DNA of 13,403 bases, from the NCBI GenBank assembly GCA_947464365.1, contig CANHWS010000068.1, forward strand, positions 1 through 13,403, in the 5' to 3' direction. Origin of the DNA: Cytophagaceae bacterium (lineage in GTDB: Bacteria > Bacteroidota > Bacteroidia > Cytophagales > Flexibacteraceae). The notes under the pieces are model-generated. The model made no database searches. It was not told the origin of the DNA and was given only the letters and a program-made list of their open reading frames with translations. A program made the translations under genes and the position numbers. The first letter of the stretch is position 1. Each line of letters begins with the position of its first letter. This document shows positions 1-5,842 of this stretch, one piece after another.

Positions 1-163
1 ATACAAGGTATTGGGCCGTTTTTTACATTTGTTGAGGTTAGCTAAGAAAACCATATTGGTCTATGCTAGACATCTCAAACTTTATTTTCCCCGCTGGCCT
101 CTTTATCCTCTCCTACACCCACCACGGAAAAATCCACCGTACCAAACTAACCAAGTCTGAATA

Positions 164-1639
164 ATGAAATCCTTCGTTATCACCTTCATAATGGGCTTTT
201 GGATGTTGGTCTGCCATGGTCAACAGGTAATCTGGAACAAAGTCTATCCAGCACCCAGGATCGATGAGGCTCATGGGATAGTAAAAGTTGACACCAACCA
301 CTATCTGATTTGCGGATTGTCTTCTTGGGCAGGCAAACAACTACGTACCCCGAATTTAACACCTAGCCAGAACCATTCAGGTGCCTCATTAACCAGAATC
401 AATGGAAAAGGAGATACGCTATGGAACCGCAACTTAGGGTTCTATGGTGGTGCTTATGGCATGACTTTGCACACAAACGGTAACCTTTACATCATCATTT
501 GGCAACAAAGGTTGCGCGATTATACTTTTGATGATAGACAATACCTGATCAAGTGTGACACCGCAGGTCATGAACTAGCACGCAAAGAAATCATAGTCAA
601 TGGAGGGGTGAGAGCACTTAACATAGGCCTCTTCGAAGCCCCCAATGGTGACATCGTGACCTACGGCTACAACACCCCCAGCACACTAGGCACCAGTCAA
701 TGCGACTGGTTGGTGGGCCGTTTTGACCAGAATCTGCAGCAAAAGTGGCTCCAGCAATACAACCCACGCCATGTTTTCCCATGCTGGTGTTATGCCAGCA
801 ATGACTTCAACAATCGCATTTTGGTTTCGGGGCAGAAGGGGCAGCATATTGCAGTGCTACCTGTGGACTCAAATGGTATTACAAGAGACACGGCAAAGGT
901 GCTTTATACTTCACCTGATAACGCTGGCATAGAAAACGTAGCAGTTCAAAGATTGGCAGATGGTGGGTATCTCGCTTCTGGTTCAATGAATTACCGCACC
1001 TATGCGAAGTATATCCTAGGAAAATATGACGATCAATACAACCCACTTTGGGAACGATATGAAGATAGTGCTGGACTAGGCGCTGTCATACCTACAATTA
1101 ACCAAGATGGTTCTATCGTCATTCAATATGGTTCAGACAGAGTTGGACAGAACTTCCTAGAAAAAATAGACTCCAATAATGCGACCCAATGGATAGTTCC
1201 ACTTGGAATTCCAAACTTGACCTCAATTAACGGTTATTATAGCATGGCTTACAACCCAGACGAAAGTGCAATTTTAGTTGGGCTAAATTGGGTTCGAGTA
1301 CCACCTCCTGGTACTGGACCTGGTACCAGCTATGACTACCTTTTTACCAAAGTAGCACAAATGGGTCGCAAGTTTGACCCCGTCGCCCTGCCCAACAGCA
1401 CAGTGGCAGCCTTATCAGTTACACCCTACCCCAACCCAACGTCAGGGGTACTCAACTTTCGGGGGCTCAATACACCTGCCCAGCTCAGTTTGGTGAGTGT
1501 TAATGGGCAGTCCGTAGGCCAGTGGCCTGTGTTGCCCGGGCAGGCCCTAGACCTAGGTCAGCTCCCGATGGGCGTCTATTTTTATCGCCTTATGACTGCT
1601 GGGCAGGTAGTGAATGGGAAGGTGGTGGTGAGTCAATAG
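164..1639 (+). CDS. T9SS type A sorting domain protein, probable secreted beta-propeller
   Basis: Predicted secreted protein of 491 residues, function unknown. Residues 1-20 form a signal peptide (Lys2, hydrophobic core, cleavage near CHGQ-Q). Residues about 417-491 look like a type IX secretion C-terminal domain: the motif PYPNPTSG at 421-428, a beta-rich stretch, GVYFYRL at 470-476 and a short basic-hydrophobic end. The family's usual fate is outer-membrane translocation with cleavage of this domain, then release or anchoring at the cell surface. The body repeats a loose motif of the type L-x-K-x-D-x-x-G-x-x-x-W near residues 76, 128, 184, 231, 285, 332 and 394, alternating with DGGYLASG-like strands. 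This suggests a seven-bladed propeller; the fold is my inference. A Pro/Gly linker lies at 380-389. The ATG at 164 is chosen because it gives the signal peptide directly. The gene converges on murG with 14 bp between the stops. No convincing promoter is visible in 1-163. Confidence 0.88.
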   Translation: MKSFVITFIMGFWMLVCHGQQVIWNKVYPAPRIDEAHGIVKVDTNHYLICGLSSWAGKQLRTPNLTPSQNHSGASLTRINGKGDTLWNRNLGFYGGAYGMTLHTNGNLYIIIWQQRLRDYTFDDRQYLIKCDTAGHELARKEIIVNGGVRALNIGLFEAPNGDIVTYGYNTPSTLGTSQCDWLVGRFDQNLQQKWLQQYNPRHVFPCWCYASNDFNNRILVSGQKGQHIAVLPVDSNGITRDTAKVLYTSPDNAGIENVAVQRLADGGYLASGSMNYRTYAKYILGKYDDQYNPLWERYEDSAGLGAVIPTINQDGSIVIQYGSDRVGQNFLEKIDSNNATQWIVPLGIPNLTSINGYYSMAYNPDESAILVGLNWVRVPPPGTGPGTSYDYLFTKVAQMGRKFDPVALPNSTVAALSVTPYPNPTSGVLNFRGLNTPAQLSLVSVNGQSVGQWPVLPGQALDLGQLPMGVYFYRLMTAGQVVNGKVVVSQ

Positions 1640-1653
1640 ACTTTATCCGCCAT

Positions 1654-2778
1654 TTAGTTTCCAGCAAGCTCCTGCACAATGCCAGCTATCTTCACCGCTG
1701 CATTCGGCATCGCTAGTTCTTTGATGGCTGCACTAAGGGTTTGGCGTCGTTCATTGTCATCCAACAATGTCAAGACCACAGGCAACAGCTGTTCCGAAAG
1801 TTGCTGATCTAAGATCGTGATCGCTGCATGACGATCTGACAGCGCCCTAGCGTTTTTAGTCTGGTGGTCATCCGCGACATTGGGGCTCGGCACCAAAATC
1901 GTCGGCTTACCTACCAACGTCAGCTCAGATACCGATAAGGCCCCTGCCCTACTCAGTACCACATCCGCTGTGCTGTAGGCAATGTCCATATCTGCAATAA
2001 ACTCGGTGATAACTAAACCACTTGGTTGCCCATTAGGGTAAAGCTGCTTTATCTGATCTGTCACCGTGCCAAAACCTGACTTACCTGTTTGCCAAATGAT
2101 CTGGACACCCGCGTTCAAGAGGGCATCATGATGCTCGACCAAGGCCCGATTGATGGTCCTAGCCCCAAGGCTACCACCAATCACTAGCAAAACTGGCTTA
2201 GCAGGGTCAAAGCCATAGAATTTGTATCCTGTATTGCGGTGTTCCTCCGTAAGGGCCGTCAATGATTGGCGGACCGGGTTGCCTGTAAAGACCAATTTCA
2301 CATGCGGAAAGTAACGTTGCAACCCTGGGTAGGCAACGCAGATACGTTTCACCCTTTTGGCTAGCAGTTTATTGGTCAGGCCAGCATAGCTATTTTGTTC
2401 CTGGATCAGGGTAGGAATGCCCATTAATTGGGCTACGAATAAAACTGGGCCGCTGGCATACCCTCCTACCCCGACCACCACATTTGGCCTAAAGTCGGCC
2501 ACGACTCGATAAGCCTTGACCAAACTGGCAATGAGCTTAAATGGGAATAACAAGTTTCGACCAAGGTTCTGGAGCGATAACTGCCGTTGAAGGCCAGCGA
2601 CAGGCAAACCTATGATGCGGTAGCCAGCTTGGGGTACCTTCTGCATTTCCATTTTGCCCTCCGCTCCAACGAACAACACCTCTGCCTCCTCGTCTAGCTG
2701 TTGCAAGGCCTGCGCAATAGCGATGGCTGGGTAGATATGCCCTCCCGTTCCGCCACCAGATATGATATACTTCTTCAA
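1654..2778 (-). CDS. murG: UDP-GlcNAc:undecaprenyl-PP-MurNAc-pentapeptide GlcNAc transferase MurG
   Basis: MurG transfers GlcNAc from UDP-GlcNAc to lipid I, giving lipid II, at the inner face of the cytoplasmic membrane. The protein is 374 residues, near the family norm (E. coli 355), with GT-B architecture. Visible motifs are the N-terminal glycine loop GGGTGGH (8-14), GVGGYASGP (103-111), EQN (127-129), FTGNPVR (164-170), the second glycine loop GGSLGA (201-206), SRAGA (276-280) followed by SE (284-285), and DDHQTKNA (303-310), which forms part of the donor-sugar site. The start codon is TTG (2778-2776). No ATG or GTG lies in frame between it and a TAA ten codons upstream, and the first residues align with the conserved MurG N-terminus. 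It lies 88 bp downstream of ftsW and is probably cotranscribed with it. murC does not follow, unlike in the standard dcw cluster. Confidence 0.97.
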   Translation of the reverse strand: MKKYIISGGGTGGHIYPAIAIAQALQQLDEEAEVLFVGAEGKMEMQKVPQAGYRIIGLPVAGLQRQLSLQNLGRNLLFPFKLIASLVKAYRVVADFRPNVVVGVGGYASGPVLFVAQLMGIPTLIQEQNSYAGLTNKLLAKRVKRICVAYPGLQRYFPHVKLVFTGNPVRQSLTALTEEHRNTGYKFYGFDPAKPVLLVIGGSLGARTINRALVEHHDALLNAGVQIIWQTGKSGFGTVTDQIKQLYPNGQPSGLVITEFIADMDIAYSTADVVLSRAGALSVSELTLVGKPTILVPSPNVADDHQTKNARALSDRHAAITILDQQLSEQLLPVVLTLLDDNERRQTLSAAIKELAMPNAAVKIAGIVQELAGN

Positions 2779-2866
2779 AGCTCTATTACGATAGCTTCGG
2801 ACCGCTTAGGCCCCATAAACAATAACTTTAGGAAACACCTTTAGAAGATAGGCCAGAGCACATGCC

Positions 2867-4054
2867 TCAATCTTCGCCTAGGTCATCATCATCGGCGTCT
2901 TGGTTCGAGAACGCGACCCGACGTTGGGTACCATCGGGCTCCTGGTCGGGCTTGTCGGCACGGCTAACTGCCAGAATGATACCAATTGATAGACCCGTCG
3001 CAATCAAAGAGTTACCACCCATGCTAACTAGCGGCAATGGCTGCCCAGTGACCGGAAAAAGACCAACAGCAACACACATATTCAGCAAGGCTTGCAACAC
3101 CAAGCTAATCGTAAGGCCAGCCGAAAGCAAACCCGCAAAGGCATTGCTACTGTTCCTAACAGCAATCGTCCCTCGCCAAAGTAGTGTCAGGTAAAGCGCC
3201 AAGGGCACTATCCCCCCAATGAAAAAGCCATACTCTTCTACCAAGATGGCGTAGATAAAGTCAGAATAAGGATGCGGCAAAAAGTCTTTCTGTTGACTGT
3301 TGCCCGGTCCTCGCCCGATCCAGCCACCACTAGCAATGGCAATAAAGCCCTGCTCTGCTTGGAAGGGCACATCATCAGCCGACATATAGACCTCGATGCG
3401 GCTAACAAGTGTTTTGCCACGTTCGCCCCAAACATACATCACTCCACCAGCCAATATCCCGAGTAGGGCCAAGCTCCCGATCAGTTTCATTGGCACACGG
3501 CCTACCAACATCAGCAAACCACAAGTACCAAGCAACATAATGCCCGTACTAAAGTTAGAGTACATGATCATGCCACAGACGACAACAATCCAGGCCAATA
3601 GCCAGAAGATTTGTTTCCGTAATAGCTCAAGCGTGTTCTGGTATTTGGACAAAAAAGCCGCCACATAGGTAATGAGCGACAACTTGGCCAAATCCGATGG
3701 CTGGACCGTTTGGCCAATGATCGGTATCGTGAACCAACGTGATGCTGAGTTGATCTCAGTCCCCTTAAACACGGCAAACAACAATAAGGGAAGCGAGATC
3801 ACTAAGCCAATCTTACTCCACTTAGCAAAGTGTCGGTAGTTGGCCTTATGCGCAAAATAGAGACAGCTCAACCCCACCAACATCAACAACGAATGTTTCA
3901 GCAGGTAATACTCGGTGTTGCCGGCCTGCTTGCGATAGGCCAAGGTGCCAATGCTGCTATACACCCCCGCAATGCTGAACATCGTCAGGAAAGCAACCAC
4001 CATCCAAATTGCACGGTCACCTTTGAGGTTAGCTCTGAGCCAGTTCGTTATCAT
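2867..4054 (-). CDS. ftsW: SEDS-family peptidoglycan polymerase FtsW
   Basis: Integral membrane glycosyltransferase of the SEDS family (FtsW/RodA/SpoVE) that polymerises lipid II at the septum together with a class B PBP. The protein is 395 residues with about ten hydrophobic segments. Family signatures are ASRWFTIP...QPSDLAKL (104-124), NFSTG (167-171), GWIGRGPGNSQQK (244-256), LPHPYSDFIYA (259-269) with the conserved Asp265, and PVTGQPLPLVSMGGNSL (334-350). The cytoplasmic tail after residue 365 is charged and ends in a run of Asp/Glu. I choose FtsW over RodA because murG follows directly; sequence alone does not fully separate the two. The ATG at 4054 precedes the first membrane segment and has no strong ribosome binding site. 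murD, the usual upstream neighbour, is absent; the upstream region holds a tRNA-His terminator instead. Confidence 0.92.
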   Translation of the reverse strand: MITNWLRANLKGDRAIWMVVAFLTMFSIAGVYSSIGTLAYRKQAGNTEYYLLKHSLLMLVGLSCLYFAHKANYRHFAKWSKIGLVISLPLLLFAVFKGTEINSASRWFTIPIIGQTVQPSDLAKLSLITYVAAFLSKYQNTLELLRKQIFWLLAWIVVVCGMIMYSNFSTGIMLLGTCGLLMLVGRVPMKLIGSLALLGILAGGVMYVWGERGKTLVSRIEVYMSADDVPFQAEQGFIAIASGGWIGRGPGNSQQKDFLPHPYSDFIYAILVEEYGFFIGGIVPLALYLTLLWRGTIAVRNSSNAFAGLLSAGLTISLVLQALLNMCVAVGLFPVTGQPLPLVSMGGNSLIATGLSIGIILAVSRADKPDQEPDGTQRRVAFSNQDADDDDLGED

Positions 4055-4300
4055 CTAAAAAAATCCTGAGGGGGAAGGAGGACAAAGAGTATATATAATA
4101 GGTGTCAACACGTCGATGGGTACAAAAGCATAAAGGTCTAACCAAATAGCCTGAGCTCAACCTAACAAGCAATGCCAACCTACTTAATGAAATCAAGGCT
4201 AGACATAACCAAGCCAATCACCACCACAAACTAGAAGGAGGTCAAAGCCAAGGGCGGGCACAATTTAGCCAGATGTAGGCTATGTTGCCACCACTGCAAC
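4055..4300. other. Intergenic region upstream of ftsW, no gene seen
   Basis: These 246 bases separate the ftsW start from the tRNA-His terminator. They must hold the ftsW-murG promoter unless transcription reads through that terminator. I found no exact TAnnTTTG box on the minus strand here; the nearest is a TACTCTTTG stretch around 4083-4091, with a spacer one base too long and no -33 partner. A 62-codon frame overlaps the ftsW start but has no supporting feature. Confidence 0.6.
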
Positions 4301-4339
4301 AAAAAACGCCCTGCGCTTTTTTGTCAAAAGGGCAAGGCG
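4301..4339 (-). terminator. Intrinsic terminator of tRNA-His
   Basis: Read on the minus strand, the arms 4339-4326 and 4320-4307 form a 14-position stem with one G-U pair and one C-C mismatch, closed by a five-base loop (4325-4321). Six T residues follow directly (4306-4301). It lies 47 bp beyond the 3' end of tRNA-His and probably also insulates ftsW from that transcript. Confidence 0.85.
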
Positions 4340-4385
4340 TTAAGGATAATGTGAGGCGCGGTGCCTAGCACTGCAACACAATAAG

Positions 4386-4460
4386 GGCGAACGATGGGGA
4401 TCGAACCCACGACCTCCAGAACCACAATCTGGCGCTCTAACCGACTGAGCTACGATCGCC
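4386..4460 (-). tRNA. tRNA-His(GTG)
   Basis: Full cloverleaf on the minus strand. The D stem is GCTC/GAGC, the anticodon stem CCAGA/TCTGG with loop TTGTGGT (anticodon GTG, His), and the T arm GTGGG-TTCGATC-CCCAT. The extra 5' G (G-1, 4460) faces discriminator C73 (4386), the identity hallmark of tRNA-His, here encoded in the gene. CCA is not encoded. The acceptor stem GCGATCG/CGTTCGC has one U-U mismatch at position 5:68 (4455 against 4391). It has its own promoter and terminator. Confidence 0.96.
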
Positions 4461-4490
4461 GTATATCAGACACTTTGCCTGATCGGGTTG

Positions 4491-4521
4491 CAAAAGTAGC
4501 AATAGTCGCTGATAGCGCAAT
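4491..4521 (-). promoter_or_regulatory. Bacteroidota-type promoter for tRNA-His
   Basis: On the minus strand the -7 box is TACTTTTG (4498-4491), an exact TAnnTTTG match. The -33 box is ATTG (4521-4518), keeping the TTG core, with a 19-base spacer. Transcription would start near 4485, about 25 bp before the tRNA. Confidence 0.75.
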
Positions 4522-4682
4522 AGTCTGGCAGAAAAAATATGATTGCAGCAAACCTAACATTACCCTCAGGACTTGCTTTAGGACCTTAGCGACATGTATT
4601 TTTGGGAAAATGACGGACCAACAGGTGTAGTGATAATGACCAAGCCCTCCAAAAGCGTAACACCTAGTTTATGACTAGGGCA
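4522..4682. other. Spacer between divergent tRNA-His and rpsL promoters
   Basis: No gene is seen here. The one structure is a perfect 5-bp inverted repeat, CCTAG (4663-4667) and CTAGG (4675-4679) with a seven-base gap, ending three bases before the rpsL -33 box. It could be an operator, but repeats this short also occur by chance. Confidence 0.5.
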
Positions 4683-4713
4683 TTTGTAGGCCCAGAATAT
4701 TTCCGTACCTTTG
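4683..4713 (+). promoter_or_regulatory. Bacteroidota-type promoter for the rpsL operon
   Basis: The -33 box TTTG (4683-4686) and -7 box TACCTTTG (4706-4713) match the phylum consensus exactly, with a 19-base spacer. Transcription should start near 4719-4721, leaving a 5' leader of about 120 nt before rpsL. Such a complete match fits a very highly expressed ribosomal operon. Confidence 0.88.
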
Positions 4714-4740
4714 CACCTCAAATCAAACAACTAACTCTTT

Positions 4741-4838
4741 TTGGGTGTGTTGTACCCAATTGAAGCGGCCGAGAGGCCAAGTAAAAGACGGTAACGAACA
4801 CACAGTTCCAGTGCAAAAAGTAGAACCTTTAACTGTTC
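4741..4838 (+). promoter_or_regulatory. Structured 5' leader of rpsL mRNA
   Basis: Three potential stem-loops lie between the predicted transcription start and the rpsL ATG. The first is TTGGGT/ACCCAA (4741-4746 with 4754-4759, seven-base loop). The second is GGCC/GGCC with a GAGA loop (4767-4778), a GNRA-type tetraloop. The third is GAAC+AGTT (4796-4799, 4804-4807) with AACT+GTTC (4831-4838), an 8-bp stem with a four-base bulge, ending four bases before the ATG at 4843. The position suggests translational control of rpsL by a ribosomal protein. The pairing is seen by eye and no known motif was recognised. Confidence 0.5.
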
Positions 4839-4842
4839 AGAA

Positions 4843-5259
4843 ATGCCCACAATCCAACAGTTGGTGCGCAAAGGACGGGAGACCTTGGTCTTCAAGTCAA
4901 AATCGCCAGCACTAGACGCCTGTCCGCAACGCCGGGGCGTCTGCACCCGTGTGTACACCACAACGCCTAAAAAGCCAAACTCGGCTATGCGTAAAGTGGC
5001 CCGTGTACGCCTTACCAATAGCAAAGAGGTCAACGCCTACATCCCAGGCGAAGGTCACAACTTGCAAGAGCATAGCATCGTCCTCATCCGTGGTGGTCGT
5101 GTTAAGGATTTGCCAGGTGTACGCTATCACATCGTCCGTGGTGCCCTCGATACCGCAGGTGTCAAAGGCCGTTTGCAAAGCCGTAGTAAGTATGGCGCCA
5201 AACGTCCTAAGCCAGGACAGCCAGCCGCAGCACCAGCCAAAGGCGGCAAGAAAAAATAA
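4843..5259 (+). CDS. rpsL: 30S ribosomal protein S12
   Basis: S12 sits at the decoding centre of the 30S subunit. The protein is 138 residues, about 14 longer than E. coli S12 (124) owing to a C-terminal tail rich in Pro, Ala, Gly and Lys (residues 124-138). Conserved blocks are RRGVCTRVYTTTPKKPNSA (30-48), GEGHNLQEHS (69-78) and GGRVKDLPGVRYH (84-96). Lys43 and Lys88, where streptomycin resistance changes usually occur, carry the wild-type residue; Asp89 is the site methylthiolated by RimO in E. coli. The ATG is preceded by TTCAGAA with no Shine-Dalgarno sequence, as is usual for ribosomal genes of this phylum. It is the first gene of the str-type operon. Confidence 0.99.
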   Translation: MPTIQQLVRKGRETLVFKSKSPALDACPQRRGVCTRVYTTTPKKPNSAMRKVARVRLTNSKEVNAYIPGEGHNLQEHSIVLIRGGRVKDLPGVRYHIVRGALDTAGVKGRLQSRSKYGAKRPKPGQPAAAPAKGGKKK

Positions 5260-5322
5260 GGGCATAGTCCGCCTCTGTGCGTGACCAACCCCATTATTTA
5301 ACACAAAAAAAGGTTCAACCCC

Positions 5323-5356
5323 GATGAGCAGGCGTGCCCTGAGCTGCTGCATCATC
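5323..5356 (+). promoter_or_regulatory. Hairpin in the rpsL-rpsG spacer, candidate S7 autoregulatory site
   Basis: GATGAGCAG (5323-5331) pairs with CTGC-A-TCATC (5347-5356): nine base pairs with one bulged A (5351) and a 15-base loop. It lies in the 113-bp gap between rpsL and rpsG, 16 bases before the rpsG ATG. In E. coli, S7 represses its own operon by binding the mRNA in this same spacer. That this hairpin does the same is inference from position; I did not match it to the 16S rRNA S7 site. Confidence 0.45.
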
Positions 5357-5372
5357 ACAGGCCCTTACAGAA

Positions 5373-5840
5373 ATGAGGAAATCCAAGCCTAAAAAACGCT
5401 ACCTGCTTCCTGACCCTAAGTTTCAGGATACGCTCGTGACACGTTTTGTTAACAACCTGATGTTCGACGGCAAAAAAACCATCGCCTACAACATCCTTTA
5501 TGGTGCAATCGAGCTAGTCGAGAAACGCACCAGCGAAAACGGCCTAGAGCTGTGGCGCAAAGCATTAAACAACATCATGCCAGCCGTCGAGGTACGCAGC
5601 CGCCGTGTAGGTGGTAGCAACTTCCAGGTCCCGAGCGAAGTTCGCCCAGACCGCAAAGTCTCCCTCGGCATCAAATGGATGATCAAATACTCGCGTCTTC
5701 GTGGCGAGAAAACAATGGTTGAGCGTCTTGCGGGCGAGATTATCGCTGCTAGCAAAGGCGAAGGTGCCGCTGTAAAGAAGAAAGACGACACTCACCGTAT
5801 GGCCGAAGCTAACAAGGCCTTCTCACACTTTAGGTTCTAA
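5373..5840 (+). CDS. rpsG: 30S ribosomal protein S7
   Basis: S7 nucleates assembly of the 16S rRNA 3' domain and lines the E site. The protein is 155 residues, the normal bacterial length. The signature block PAVEVRSRRVGGSNFQVP (70-87) followed by SEVRPDRK is clear, as is the basic N-terminus MRKSKPKKR. The end, AFSHFRF, is the usual C-terminus, so the gene is complete. The start is preceded by TTACAGAA, almost the same as before rpsL, with no Shine-Dalgarno sequence. The stop is two bases from the fusA start, so translation is probably coupled. Confidence 0.99.
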   Translation: MRKSKPKKRYLLPDPKFQDTLVTRFVNNLMFDGKKTIAYNILYGAIELVEKRTSENGLELWRKALNNIMPAVEVRSRRVGGSNFQVPSEVRPDRKVSLGIKWMIKYSRLRGEKTMVERLAGEIIAASKGEGAAVKKKDDTHRMAEANKAFSHFRF

Positions 5841-5842
5841 TC

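Noticed and set aside
2..160. Plus-strand frame open from the left edge to a TGA three bases before the T9SS gene, a possible upstream gene end
   Set aside because: The 52 codons contain no Asp or Glu and are rich in Leu, Arg, Lys and Pro with no recognisable motif; an open frame this short is plausible by chance.
4029..4217. Minus-strand frame of 62 codons upstream of ftsW
   Set aside because: It overlaps the ftsW start in another frame and has no homology that I recognise and no initiation signal.
4912..5358. Minus-strand frame of 148 codons opposite rpsL
   Set aside because: It is an antisense shadow of a highly biased ribosomal protein gene.
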